From the NCBI GenBank assembly GCA_000320545.1, contig ADNK01002537.1, forward strand, positions 55,001 through 98,861: a stretch of 43,861 nucleotides of DNA, written 5' to 3'. How positions within the stretch are numbered: the first letter of the stretch is position 1; each line of letters opens with the position of its first letter. A program made the position numbers and the translations under genes. This document shows positions 1 to 13,028 of this stretch, in pieces. A model generated the notes under the pieces. The model was not told the origin of the DNA, made no database searches, and saw only the letters and a list, made by a program, of their open reading frames with translations. This DNA comes from Bigelowiella natans CCMP2755. Lineage: Eukaryota > Cercozoa > Chlorarachniophyceae.

Positions 1-152
1 GTGCGCGCGCACGCTCGTGCCCCTGTGCAGGGATGACACCTTGAGAAATTACTCAGCACGGAGCTTCCTCCCACATTCTTACGTTTGTTTTGTATCTCTC
101 CGTGCTCAATGGAAAAAGAAAAGACTTGAGCGCACTTCGCTGGATTCCTCAG

Positions 153-1468
153 GTTTTTCTTTCTGGATATGTTTGCTTCAAAATGGGGTCGGCTCGTGGC
201 TCAAACGGACCTCTTACCACCGAACGTCATTGAAATCGCCCATATCGTCGTATATTGGGGTGAGAAAGCAAGTGGACAACTTGTGAAGTTCTTCAATTAG
301 TTATCGCTAGTAGAGCACCATCAATAATATGTAATCATTAGGATATCCTCTCGTGGTCTTTACTAACGCCCCCCCCCTTCCCGCACCCCCCAACAGGATG
401 TGAAAGGATATTTCCAATACTAGTATTTTCACCGATATTAACGGAAGGAATTCGTATCGTCGCTGTCACGGGATATCTATCATTTCATTTGTCTCTCTTC
501 GTCTTTTCAGAGGTGATCCATTGTTGCGTAATGCACCATCATCAGCAATTCGAGGCAGTAATGAAAATTCCATTTGCGCACTCATTTCACTCCATCGAAG
601 AATACCCATGCGTCGTTACATGTTTCATGTGTTGCGCATATTTATTTTTCACTGTTTCTCTCAGCTCGGTCTTTTCCCCATCATCTGCATGGTGTCTTGG
701 ACTTTATTTCTGCCGTCTAGCGTATTCGATTCGTACGATCAGTTTGCGGGATATATCGCGAAGAAATTGCCAGAAATCGCAGCAGAGGCCACTTTATTCG
801 TCCTAGCAGCAGCGGTGATGGATTTAACGAAGTGTGTTGTATGTGCATCTCAGCCATTGAATGGATGGGCAGTTTGATGAGACGTCGTTTGGAACATGAA
901 ATTACTTTTTTAACCAATGAAGGCTATATTTGGTTGTTTTACGAGCAAATGCCAGACGCATCTTTGGGTACTCACAAAGAATATTGAGAATGGAACATGT
1001 GCGACACGAACGAAATGACAGTAGTATTTACAAAACTACGTGACTTTCCTGATTTCGTGGACCTACATTAACGGATTTCCGCATTTGGTGTTTTGTCTGC
1101 AGACTTGTTTCATTTCGTTTGTTTGTTTCTCTTAAATCTAGCTCCTTCCTCTCTTTGCGCCCTCCCTCGTCGTCTTTGGAAACTTCCTTAGTGGTACGTC
1201 AATTGAAACCTACGAGCGCAAACGCACATGCTCATACCCAAGTATACTGAGTAAATATTGATATGGTTGTGAGACATGTTGCCTCTATCGAAATGTACTC
1301 ACTGCAAACTGTTATTCTATGTGTTCATAGAAAAGAGTTACCGACAAGCCAACACAACTAGTGGCATTGGTAGTAACATCTACCCTCCTCCTCATACCCC
1401 CAGCTCTCCCTCTCCTTTCCATCCCTCTACTCTCTCTCCCTCTCTCTCTCTCTCTCTCTATGTCTGTA

Positions 1469-1502
<34 letters not shown>

Positions 1503-3164
1503 CGCGCGCACGCGCGCGTGTGTGTGCATCAATATATTCACGAGCATACTGCATCAGGCCTTGTGCGTTACTTAAAAGAGAAATCATCGAAAATTAAGCT
1601 TCCTACTTCAGACTCCCAATTATTTGCCAGCGACTATGAGGTCAATAGCTGCCCTAATTCTGATAATGTGCATGAATCCGCGTGCACGCTGTTGTATTCT
1701 GACTCTCAGCATATGAGAACTTGTGCTTGATGCGTAGATACTTCTGTATGTGGCGGAGCAGGGTTGCGCGTTTATGTTCCTATTCCTTTGCGTCCTTTGG
1801 GTACGTAACACCTGACCGAACTTCGCAAAAAACACGTTAGCGTGCATCTTTGTGGCATGAAATGCCGATGCAAGTGAATGTCAGAACTAAGTTTTTGCCA
1901 GCGATCGATAGAGTTGAGTGGCGTGATTATGCCTATATTTTTTACATCTTGACTGCTGTCATCTCTCGAGAAAGCGCTGCTAGACACGAGCATGCCGTTA
2001 GATTTACCCTCACACGAATACATAACTAAATAATTATAGGTAAGTTCAGATCATGGAGGAAGCGCGATGCGTGGATGTGAGATTTTGCAATGAATAACAC
2101 ATGTGCACTGAAATCAAAGAAGCCAATTGGAATTTTTACTACTTTTCCGGCGGCTCCTTTTGTAATGATTTTTGCCAGGGATACGCGGGTTCCATTGCTC
2201 GATGCGCTTAGAGCAGTATTGGGCAATGTTTGATGGCGATAGTTTCCAGGTTTTGCATGCTTTCGAACCTCTGAATTACATGATATAATCAACTAACTTG
2301 CTGAAGTTCCTAGGGTGGGAAGTAGTTTTCTCTTGCTGTAGATATGCAATTCATGGTATGTTTGCAATTTCAGAGCGACATGTGGCCAGCCGTTATCGGG
2401 GAGTATGATGTAATCTCTTTGACTTCCTAACACAAGAAATATATTCCGCGTCTGTGCGTGTGCCCTAGATTACTTTCAAGAGAACTCAAAAGAATAATAT
2501 CGTTGGAATATATGCAGGATGGGTCTAAGATAGAACTTTTCCAGTCAATGATAACAAATCGAGGCCTTACATCACCAATAGGTCAGTCGGCCAAATAGAA
2601 ATTTTGTGCTTCGGAAAATCGCATAGTAAATCAAATAATGAAGTAGAATATGTGTGAAATATGTATTCTGATGGTTTGCATGTATCTTCAATCTCTAGAA
2701 GATATCGGTGGTTGGGCAGGAGCTTTTCTCGCTTTGAAAAGTATGGAATTGCATTTGCATTGAACTGTGTAACTACTCGTTGCTTTTTTGTGATTGTAGC
2801 CAACATGAACGTATTCAGATACTTGTGTCCATTTTCCATTTTAAAACCAACCTGCGATTGAATCGCTATGCGTTTTTTGTTCTGTCATTATTTTCTTTCA
2901 GCGACGGAGGAACTACAAAAGCAGCTTATTGTGAAACCAGAAGTATTATAAGAATGCTTTAGCACTTGAAAAACATTACGATATATATACACGATATTCA
3001 AGATGATATGTTACATATTATCTCACATTGTTCTGTGTATCTGTGTCTACATGTGAGTGTGTGCGTTTGCATGTGTTTGTGTGTAGTATGATATATTGGA
3101 ATCTATAATATCCGCATTAAGCGTGCTTTTGAATTGATATATATTGGAAATTTTAAATCTGTTG

Positions 3165-3204
<40 letters not shown>

Positions 3205-4396
3205 CATTATTTCTTCCTGGTATCCAATGTGGAGATGGAGGAAATACACACATCGGGTTTGTTGTGCCTATGGTTGCGGCGTGTGTTTATTTGCGTGATA
3301 TAACTGGTGCTCAAAATGTAAATTCCGGTGAATTACGTTGTTTTCCCACAAAGACATTCGGCATTAGTTTTAACAAATTGCGCGTGTTGTGTAAAAAATA
3401 ATTCCTTTCATCATGTTCTAATCAATTTCTGCCTCTTCCTTTCTCTTTTTCCAGACATTCTCAAAGCCATCCATACCACATTTGAAGGCATTTGGAAATT
3501 GGGTATATTTTTACATTTAAAGAAATAGTAGTACGGCAATGATGAATTCTTCCTCTCAATCAAAATGATTTATTTGAAACTCACCAATATAACTATCACA
3601 ATAAAGGGTTTGATACGTGCATTTCCTTCAAAATACAATTCCATCTAAGATTAAATTGATGATGGTAATCGCTAAATCCTTAATGCAATTAGATATGCAC
3701 TCAAGCGCGACTGAATGGCCTTTGGAAGAAAGGATCAAAGGACCCCAAACTTCTACCAGAGAACTATCTCAAAGATGTGACACTCTATCAAATTAAGGAA
3801 AAGGTCAACCAATAGCAGAAAGTATTGACACGAATATAAAGACATTGTTCGACCCAGCTGCTAGCATCCATGAATACAAAATATAGACTATTTTTCGTTG
3901 GTATATTTATTGTAAGTTATCTATAGTAAATTTGTAGAGATTCTTCAGCCAAATGCAAACTCGACGCGCTAGAACATTCCAAATCACATGTCCCTTTAGT
4001 ATACCTTTAGAATAGTTTACGAATTGCGTATGCGATTGACACAATTGTTGTCAGTTGGCATGCGAGCTGGGGTCAACAGTAGCATCAAAAGACTCCATCT
4101 TCAATCGCAGCACAACTCCCCCGAACGCTGCATTTTTGTGGTTTGATTCACCCAAATGCCGTGATTTGAGTCCGCTACATGCAAAATCCCTCTTGAAGGT
4201 AGCAATCAGTTGGATTTTAGTAAAATAATTATCTTTTTCCAACTAAATATTGTCACATAGCGCATGATAAGTGCATAACAATTGGATTCACACGCACACA
4301 CACATGGCAATACATGTAGTACCTTCTAAATGAAAATATGATTCTATATACATATATTGTACTTGTGTATATTGAAACACACACAATATGTTTATA

Positions 4397-4438
<42 letters not shown>

Positions 4439-5721
4439 AAAAATATTATATCAAAGGTGGAATGCTCCCGTGGTACCGGATTTAATCCGGAAATCGAAGG
4501 TCATCTCCCCAACATTCTAAATATATTAGACGCATACACATGAATTATGGAAGTCTCGGTAAATATCTTTTGACATGTTTTTTTTGCGCACATTTATACA
4601 CATCCGTACAAACGCACGCTTGTAAAAGAAGTCAGTCAAATGCTAGAAACAACAAATAATTGATGGCATTTCAGGCGTCACGCGAACTAGCACTTGCGAG
4701 CCAGATGTAATGACAGATTTCGTCAGGGGTATAAATCGTCGTATTACGTGAATAGAGAGAGGAATGTGCCCTCGTGCATGAAGTACGGAAAAGGGAAACA
4801 TGCTTATATTTATTAAAATAATCGTGCAAAAAATGAAGGCGTATTATATTTCATAATTGTATATTGTTCTGTGTATTGAACAATATTTTAAAATTTAAAC
4901 CTAACGTTTACTACAACCTCTTTAAAATCATCATTTGAATGTTAGAAGCATAGCTTAAACATCTTGGTCTGAGTGTTGAGTGGCAATTATTCTCTATTTT
5001 TCCTGAGATGGGCAAATTGTTGCAATTTTAATAAATTGGTTCAGGCGAATGGCAGAAGTATCTTAAGGTCTTTGGCTTTAATAAAACTATGCGTACTTCG
5101 TTAAAGGATGCCCCTATCTAATATTTTGAATAGATATTTACAAAGTGTTTCTAAAGTAAACCACATGAATAAATTTGATATGTGTGTTTCATCCGTACGT
5201 AAGTTCAATGTGTTTGTGTTGCTTGTTTGCTTGTGCGTGTGTGCGTGTCTGCTTTGTTTTAGGCTCGAGAACCAAAGGCGCTCGCAATCACACGTAGTTG
5301 TGCAGGCTGCTACTTTTATTACGGTAGAATTGCTGATGTCTGTTCTGTTGACGAGATAATATTAGTTATAATGTTTACAATAACACACCCATCAACCCCC
5401 ATAGTGCACAAGCATAGATAAGCATAGATACTCATACAAAATATTATGAATTTATGGATAAATGTATGTGTTCCTAAGTGCTATTGTGTACAATCTTCTT
5501 GCAGGATCAAGCTCAGCTAGAAGAGCTGCACAAGACGCAATAAATCGCTGTAACAAGGAGCTTGGAGAGTGCGACTTGTACGCCGTCAATTCCGAGAGAT
5601 ACCGAGGCTATGCTATGAAGGTGGATGAAGAGAACATGTAAAATGAGACCCCGAATAAAAAGGGCAGTGGGCATATTGCATATGCGCGTATCCGTGTAAA
5701 TGAATGCATTTACACTCACAC

Positions 5722-5764
<43 letters not shown>

Positions 5765-8700
5765 AACATGTGTGATTTTGCGTCATCGGAGAGATTCACA
5801 GTCCCCAGAGCCGGAGAATTTTGCTAACAAAATTTTGTTTCGTCGATGATGGTGTTGGGAGGCGCACTGTAGTTTCAGCTTCTGGAGATGAATGCTTTGC
5901 AGCAGCGGCATTGAAATGAAATCACACTCATCCCTCTTTCGTTTCCTCATAAACGATGCACACAACATCAGGAGGCTTCAAAAGAGCGCAGCTGAATGGC
6001 ATCCTACTCAGCTGTGTGAAGCAGCAGATTCGCATCCTGAACCAGCTCAAACATCGTGGACGCGATCTTTGCAGCGTCTCACATTGGAATCATTGAATCA
6101 TCCAACGCTAGAATGCCTTGCACATGAGTGATGAGCAGCTACAGACCTGGAGACCCACATTTGCGCAAGTGCACAACCTTCGGTGATGAGACGCATGAAT
6201 CAAGCATGCAGGAAGTTTTGGGAATTGCAATGAAATTCGCGATGTGTTCATTCTGTGGATCTGCAAATTGCAACTCTTGGGTGAGCGTGTCTTGCAGCGC
6301 ACGCGTGTGCAAGCAAGTGAACACCTGCACGCGTTTCACTCATTTCGTTCCCATTTGACAGTTTTGTTGGCGTTCGTGTGACTTCGGTTGCACAGCTAGA
6401 CAAGGTTGTGTTCGTTGCAACGCGTGCGCTGTCGACAACAACTGAAAGCATCTAGCTTGCTCATTGCATTCACATTGCGTGCCACGCTAGCACTAGAGCA
6501 CGTTGCGCGCATCCTTCTGGCTTCTGGCCACAACGTGCTGATGGCGTTTCTTTTCAGCTGCTGTTCCGTCCAAGCGTGCACGGAGGAAAATGCAGCCCAT
6601 TAGGAGGGGTTTTGTGAATCCCATTTTGCTTCTGCGACAAGAGTGTAGGTTTTGTCGGCCGTTGCAAATCCACGCCGTCATGTGATGAACTGCACGTGCG
6701 ACGCAAGATCACACGATCCAGGGTCCAAAAATCTATGCAATGTTGTGGCCGTAATCAAGTGATGAATGCGTGCTTGCAATGTTTGCAACGACCTTTCGTG
6801 GTCGATGTCATGCGCCATTCACTTTCGAATTCGCTTTAATAAGATGATGATGAATTTGCAATTGCAACTCTGCAGATTCGAGACTGTCATGAAAAGGTTT
6901 TTGAATGAAAATGCAATTTTAGAATGTCCATGAGGCTTCGAAGAAAGAACGCTGAAAGCAAAACTCGAAAGACTATTCACGTGTCTGGAAACTTGATTAC
7001 AGGCTTTGACATAGAAACAGTAATCTAATGGCATGTGAGATGCATTTGTTTGCATTTATTGCGTTTTTTTTCTACTCTATTGTAATCAGCAAACTTTATC
7101 AATCAGTAGCATGGAATGTGTTCTTTAACATCAGAAATATGAACCTTCGATTGAAGAAGTAGAGGAGCAAAAGCTTTCGTGCTGGGATACATATAAGTTC
7201 ATAGTTTTGAGTTTATTCTGGGCGTTTCTCGGCTTACTCTACCTAGGTCACGGTTTTGAAATAAATTGAAGAGTCTATGTTTTGTCTCATGGCATTTTGT
7301 TTAAAATTAGATTATTTCCGATTTCACTTGCTAGAGAAGCTGTTTAAAGACTATATGGACCAAAAGCATCACCAAATGATCTTAAACATTAGTGTTGAGA
7401 TCTATTACGTAAAAGTTACTTGCTGTATCTGCTGGTACTAGTCTTTTCACGTTTATGCATAGACGCATAGTAATTCACCCGTTAATCAGCGCATGATGTA
7501 ACAGGTTTATTGCTGCATTTATTGTTCATCATTGCAACTGGAATCTCTCAGCAAGAAGAGCCTTGTATCACAAATGTGAGGATATTAAAAAACGACACAG
7601 GTACATAAATGATAGTTATCGTTCTGTTTATACATCAAGATCACATAGAAATTTGATAGTGCTATTCTAGATTCTGTTTCAGACTCGAATAAATTGAACA
7701 AAGGCTTCAAAGTGAAAGTACTCAGTTTATCTGCAGTCATCTCTCGCATTTTAATTTAACTAAACAAGCTAAATCATGTTATTTCAGAGACGTCAGTTGT
7801 TAGAAAAATTTAGACGGTTGAGTCATACAAAGGATTTACTCCAAGGCACAACCTCAAAGCTAGAATTTCGAATAAAGAATGTTGAAGAAGTTAAAAAAAT
7901 CATGATTGAGCAACTTCATGGTATGATTCGCATATTAACTGATCGTATGAATCTGGCTGACGATTCACGAAATTTGAGGGGGCTTCAAATTGGAGAAGAT
8001 GTAAGACCAAAATTAAAATCTCTCCACTACATTTAAACTTAATTTAATACAAATTCATCCTAGTATGATCTACTCTGTGAGGATTGGATAAGACGGGCAA
8101 GAGAGTGCTATGAAGAGATAAATTCAAGGTTAGAGCAAAATACAGGGAGCAAAGATATCCAGAAGCAGTGCATTGTTGATTTGCGGAATCTTTTGTTTAA
8201 ACGAATCCCATCACTACGCACAGAAGGAGTCAAGTTGACTGTCTCGGTAAAATATTACATTAGTTTTATGTTGCTTCTAAATGCAAAACGTTGCTGCAGG
8301 ATTTTTCTTCAGCTAAAGATCAAAGATTTTTGAATCGAAGCAAACTTCTTGCTCTAGTCAAAGAGAAGGTCGACAACTACGCCGCCCAGCAAGTGGCAAG
8401 AGCTCAGGATTTAATTGAGGAGAAGAAGGCGAAAGAAGAGGTTTATTTTTGGATTTTCGGTCATTAATTTTCTGGTTACCATCAATGGATATGTATGTTC
8501 CATAAGGCAATGATAAAAGAGATAAAACGAGTTCTGTCTAAAGCTGAGTCGCACAACTGGTTTGATATAATGTCATATTTCGTTGGCAAAACAGAGATCC
8601 CATCTGACATTAAAAGTGCTACTGGTGATCTAGTCATGACTATTCGTAGTGATCCTCCAATAGAATCTGCACATTCTATTCCTACTCAAGGATCAACGAA

Positions 8701-8863
8701 TTCAAGTGTTAGAAGCAGCACTGCCGGCATAGCAAGTTGGATACTCGGCGTTGTCAGCCCTGTATTTGGTTCTAGATCATCGAACGCAAGTTCGAATCAC
8801 AGGCGAATGAGTTCGTCAGGATATGGATCATTTGAGCATGTACCGCAGGACCGAGACGAATGA
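153..8863 (+). CDS. Multi-exon membrane-anchored coiled-coil protein, function unknown
   Basis: I do not recognise this protein. Exons with GT...AG borders and matching phases are 153-259, 513-833, 854-967, 2082-2227, then after an unresolved gap 2902-2942, 3455-3502, 5505-5620, 7135-7246, 7552-7575, 7684-7718, 7788-8000, 8064-8246, 8300-8440 and 8507-8863 (TGA). From 2902 to the stop every join keeps phase. Exon 513-833 encodes one or two hydrophobic segments. Exon 5505-5620 holds two cysteines ahead of LYAVN, a pattern I loosely associate with small bacterial Cys-containing repeats. Exon 7135-7246 has a clear membrane segment (FIVLSLFWAFLGLLYL) followed by basic residues. Exons 7788-8440 encode about 180 charged, helical, coiled-coil-like residues. 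The last exon ends in a Ser-rich tail. A helical cytosolic tail behind the last membrane segment is inferred. The true start may lie left of the window, and exons between 2228 and 2901 are missing from the model. Confidence 0.6.
1422..1527. repeat. (CT)n-(TG)n-(CG)n composite tract
   Basis: A pyrimidine CT run passes into TG repeats and then alternating GC/CA (1501-1527). It lies in an intron of the first gene. Alternating CG/CA DNA can adopt Z-form. Confidence 0.9.
3167..3201. repeat. (AT)n microsatellite
   Basis: About 17 AT units inside an intron of the first gene. Confidence 0.95.
4400..4431. repeat. (AT)n microsatellite
   Basis: About 16 units in the 2-kb intron between exons 3455-3502 and 5505-5620. 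Confidence 0.95.
5621..7134 (+). other. Long intron of the unknown membrane-protein gene
   Basis: This 1.5-kb gap separates two phase-0 exon ends (AAG|GTGGAT and ATCAG|AAATAT), so it is read as one intron. It starts with a (CA)n tract near 5717-5761. The middle (about 5900-6800) is noticeably rich in TGCA and GCAA words and has short open frames on both strands, none with family resemblance. A nested gene cannot be excluded, but nothing supports one. Confidence 0.45.
5717..5761. repeat. (CA)n microsatellite
   Basis: About 22 units with one CG interruption, near the 5' end of the long intron of the first gene. Confidence 0.95.
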
Positions 8864-9913
8864 GGATTTCAGTTGTTGGAACACGCACCATAACTGCGAT
8901 ACGCTTTAATTCTGATGTCACTGTATATGTCGATATTGTGGAGACTGCTCTTTTACTCTTTGTCTCACATACTCGATCACGCTGGCTATTGCATTGCTTA
9001 GTCACTACGAGTTCCGCGTGTGATACATTACGCATACTGAAAAAATGCGAATGCAACAACATGCAACAAAACTCCAATCAGAAATTGATTTCGAACACGA
9101 ACACATTTTTGCTAACGGTTTCTTCGCCTAGGAATGTGTCAACAAATAAATCGAAGGAACAAAGAAGCACACACACAAAGACAATGTGTTACAAGCATTT
9201 CATTTTCTGGCTGGCTAGAGATGTAGCGCTCTAGCGTTACTAGGCTAGACTAGTAGAGCGTGTGCGACGTGTGCGACAAATGTGTGTGCTAGTGTGTGCA
9301 CAGTCGTGCTAGCGTGTACTACGTGCAACTTTAGAAAAAAATGTTGAGACATCCATGCGCACGCTGCTAGACTGCAAAATTAAAGGCGCTGATCTAGCTC
9401 ACCTGCCAGCATGCATGCAAGCAAGCACTTAGCAAATGCCAGCGTTCGATTCTAGCGCCTCAGCGCTCTAAAACACTAGAATAATAGAACAGTCAATCTA
9501 GCAATGCAGCTAGAGCTAGAGCTAGCATTCTTGACTGAATGGTTCAACTCAATTTGATTCCATGTGCGCACTGGTGCACAGCGCTAGAGCGGATGGATGC
9601 GATTGCTAGCTAGCATAGATCTAGAAATTGCAATGTCAAAATGCCTGCTAACCTGGTTCATCTGAATGCTCAAACCGTCCAACTAACTAGCTGCTATGCA
9701 TGCTAGCATGACAAGAAGTGATCAATTGATCTAGTGGTGGAAATTTGTTTTGGGCTTGTCTAGTTGCGGGCTGTCTCATTCGCACTAGCTAGCTAGCGCA
9801 TGTCATCAGCACGAACAAGAACATCTAGACATAGTTGAAGCACTACGATGTGGCATTATTGCTAGTAGACAGACTGATTGTTACGCTGTATTCAAAATGT
9901 GTGATGACTTCAG

Positions 9914-10261
9914 TTAATCGTTTACAGTTTCCTCAAAATTCGGAACGACATAGCTAACTAGTTCTGTAACTATTACATCACGTACAAATTGAACAGGTGG
10001 AAGTCCTGCAACGGACTTTAGCACTATCGACGTGCAGCTAAAAGTTGCTATCTTGAATAAAAATTTTAATACTTTCATGGAATAGTCTACTCGTGATCGT
10101 TGCATTAGAGAATGCTTAAAATTCATGACTAAACGCAAATGCTTACAATGAAACTGCTCTTGTATCATTATAGTCTGAAAGGGCAAGTTAATTTCGAACT
10201 CCCATTTAATATATCGCGATTTAGCATTGTATGTAGAGAAGATAGTTTTCTTCATAGACAC
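9914..10261 (-). CDS. Possible 115-codon orphan reading frame
   Basis: An uninterrupted ATG-to-stop frame on the minus strand that ends in a hydrophobic and acidic tail (YVVPNFEETVND). No domain is recognised, there is no splice support, and the neighbouring stretch looks equally open on the other strand. In this AT-leaning sequence a frame of this length is somewhat unusual but can arise by chance. It could be a small gene, a decayed exon or noise. Confidence 0.2.
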   Translation of the reverse strand: MSMKKTIFSTYNAKSRYIKWEFEINLPFQTIMIQEQFHCKHLRLVMNFKHSLMQRSRVDYSMKVLKFLFKIATFSCTSIVLKSVAGLPPVQFVRDVIVTELVSYVVPNFEETVND

Positions 10262-10275
10262 TAATTAGAGAACAC

Positions 10276-10512
10276 GAAGAAAAAGGCTTGGTTAATTTTT
10301 CCTGCCCATCACATCCTACGATTCGTCCTTCGGGCCAGTGTAGCAGATCTTCTTGCCAAAGCAGCATACGTCGCACCAGCTGCAACTACTGTAGAGACTA
10401 CCCTGACAGCAAAAGGGCAAGCGACGCCGCGGCGAAGTGGAAGAGAAAACATTCGCGAACAGGTTGTTCGGAGGGGCATAGGGAGTGGCCTTGACGCACT
10501 TCGGAAATTTAC
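10276..10512 (+). CDS. Possible orphan coding exon
   Basis: An open stretch of about 79 codons follows an in-frame TAA and an ATTAG acceptor-like site, and ends at a plausible donor (TTTAG|GTATTG). The translation is rich in Ala, Thr and Arg and contains segments such as SVADLLAKAAYVAPAATTV and ENIREQVVRRGIGSGLDALR, which look like real helices. GC content rises here relative to its flanks. I cannot attach it to the gene on either side. The reverse strand is also open with a mitochondrial-presequence-like composition, so strand and reality are uncertain. Confidence 0.3.
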
Positions 10513-11054
10513 ATTTAGGTATTGTTATTGTTCAAGCTGCAATTATATATTGGGGAAAAGTATAATAATGTCCCATTATTTGCAAATATTACAAAAAATA
10601 CGCTGTATTCTGCGAATGTCGAACTATGTCGTAAGAAGATCTGAGCTGGCCGCAGTGATGCCTCTGCACAACGTGTAAAAAAAGGGATATTTCAGTCGAA
10701 CAATAGCATGTTAGTATGTTTAATAATCGTGAAAATAACTACAAATATGGATTGCGACTTATATTATAAGAGTGTATAATTGAAGACCAGTAAGACCAGA
10801 GGATGATTCCTTCATTATTATGCAAAACATAGATCTAGATTGTGCCAGCCTTTTCCGAAGCAAAACGAAAACACCTTTCACTTAAAGTCGCAACAGATGA
10901 ATGCAATACAAAATGCGTTCAAAGAACTAAGTTTGCTTGAAAATTCGAAAAAATAGGATAATACTTTGGATTAAAAAATTACGATGTTTTATTGATAAAA
11001 ACAGATCTTGATACATTCAACAGACCCTCGCTAAATAAACCAAAGCGGAGGGCA

Positions 11055-11130
11055 ATGCCTCCCATACCCTCCCGAGCACCTCTTCTTCCGCTTTGCATTT
11101 TCCTCGTCTCGGGGACCACGCCTATCAGAC
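11055..11130 (+). other. Signal-peptide-encoding segment of the GH95 gene
   Basis: After a short N-terminus ending in Arg, the reading frame encodes a hydrophobic core ([12 protein letters not shown]) and then a small polar stretch with His-Ala-Ser-Ser, a plausible cleavage zone. The mature enzyme would start just before LKLWY, where bacterial and plant GH95 domains begin. Confidence 0.6.
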
Positions 11131-12991
11131 ATGCTTCCAGCACAACTCATGATGGAGATCTTAAGCTATGGTGGCGTCTTATTGTTCAAGTTTTTATATT
11201 TCCTGACTCCCCCTTCTTTGGTAACTCGTGAAAGGTACAAAAGCGAAGCGGGAGCTGACTCTTACAATGCCACGGTAAACGCTACAAACCTTTCGCCAGC
11301 GTGGATGCGAGCTCTTCCAATTGGAAACGGACGCCTGGCGGCAATGGTTTACGGAAATGTGGAGAATATTGAACAGCTGCAGCTCAACGAGGGGACATTA
11401 TGGGGCAGGTTGTGTGATGATGGTGATAGGAATGTAACTGCCGCTGTCACTGCTGCAAACTACTCTGATAATAGTAGAAGCTGTGTGTTGGATATAATAG
11501 AAACATAGCTATAAAAACTAGGAATTGGATTAGAAGACAGGAGAGAGAATTTAGTTCCTTCAATCTATCATGTGATCGAAATTTGATTCGAGACACCCCC
11601 ATCAAGCCTTATGCTATATCATCATTTCTCGTCACATACTTTCCCTCCACATTGCTCGCTGCATGTGTAAATAGGAGTTATGGCGATGACACGAACAACC
11701 CGAAGGCCCGCAATACAAGCCAATGCCTTCAGAAGGTACGATAGTCACATAGCTACAATGCGATGATATTTTCTCTGGAGAGTACTATGATTAAAGATAT
11801 AGTCAGGTAGAAACTTCATATACTACACACACACATACATCAAAGTTATACACCTTATATTTTTGAATCTCGTTCTCTCAGCATTTCTCCTTTTTTTACT
11901 TCTTAGATTCGCAAGCTGATGATGTCTCAGCGCGGGTGGAATGAATCATCAATGAACGCAGCCCAGTTACTTGCAGCTGACTGTATGGTTGGTGTGCCGA
12001 AGTCAAACATCGGAGGACAATTACCAATTGCGAATCTATATATCGACTTTGGTCATTCTACAACGACGTATGGCAGCAGGTGAGGCTTGAAACGTTCAGG
12101 CACGGTTCAGCAATACGAATTTCAATTTTCCACGTAATTTTCTACGAATTGTGTCCTTCGCGAGGCACTAGGGTCACCGCCCATGACTTTTTACAATAGA
12201 GGCTCTCACTGTAGTTTATTGTTTTATATTGATGATGATGGTATTGATGGTAATGGTTGTTTGTAAACAGCGCCAACGAAGCTGGTGGAGAATATTCTCT
12301 TTCTTACGGTGCACATAATGACGATAGTAATGACAGCCAAAGATGCTGTTATGATCAATAAATTACTATTTTTGATAACCGAACATGATTGAAATACCAA
12401 ATGTCGTATTGGGAAATTTAAACATTTATCACTTTCACCGCAAAGCTCCTCCCTGGGTCGTACCCCAATGATATCTCCTCTTACTGCAGCTACCGCCATT
12501 CCTTGATAGCGTACAAAACGCTTAGAGCGGTCTCCTTTCTTGCATTTTATTTCTTCGTTGCATCTTTATTATTCATTATTAGGCTCGCGACAGCGTTCCT
12601 TCCCCGCATTCAAGAATTACAAGTAAGTTAATCATTGGCGTGTGCATTAGCGATGAGCGCTTATATGTATTTCTCTCCGTCACTTGGCATTGTCCTTCCC
12701 CGCTCTTTCACTCCTCAAGACCCCAATCGAGGGCAAGCTGTATGGATGGTGATGGATAATCCGTAGTTGACAAAACGCGTGTAATCTATTATTCCAGTCG
12801 ATCCCTAGACCTATCATCAGCTCTTGCCAAGGTTGAGTACACACAGCTGCAGCTCGGCCTCAGTAGTGGCCTTGAAGGAGCCGCCACCCATGTTACAAGA
12901 ACCGCATTTGCGAGCATGGCAGATAACGTCACGGTATGCTTGCGATTTTTGGCTCTTGCATGAAGCGATATACAACGGGTTTTCTGCAATA

Positions 12992-13028
<37 letters not shown>

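Larger units (their letters stand above)
8864..11054. other. Intergenic spacer with CTAG-rich island
   Basis: This lies between the stop of the first gene and the start of the GH95 gene. About 9221-9860 is packed with CTAG (28 copies counted in roughly 640 bases) and with GCTAGC, CATGCATG and TGCA words. After that the sequence becomes AT-rich and ordinary, apart from open stretches at 9914-10261 (minus) and 10276-10512 (listed separately). No promoter element can be assigned with confidence. Confidence 0.6.

Noticed and set aside
4470-4510. A tRNA-like stretch with a CCGGATT/AATCCGG hairpin
   Set aside because: Only one arm pairs well. No acceptor stem, T-loop sequence or anticodon arm could be drawn, so it is only a short inverted repeat.
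8860-9234. A 124-codon plus-strand frame starting at the stop of the first gene
   Set aside because: It overlaps the stop codon (ATGAGG within TGAGG context) and has no recognisable features; it is probably 3' UTR and spacer.
12224-12499. A minus-strand 91-codon frame in a GH95 intron
   Set aside because: It lies inside the intron between exons 11907-12079 and 12798-12933, whose direct join keeps phase and family sequence.
12596-12624. A possible extra GH95 exon (after ATTAG, before GTAAGT)
   Set aside because: Including it breaks the phase. Skipping it gives [19 protein letters not shown], which fits the family.
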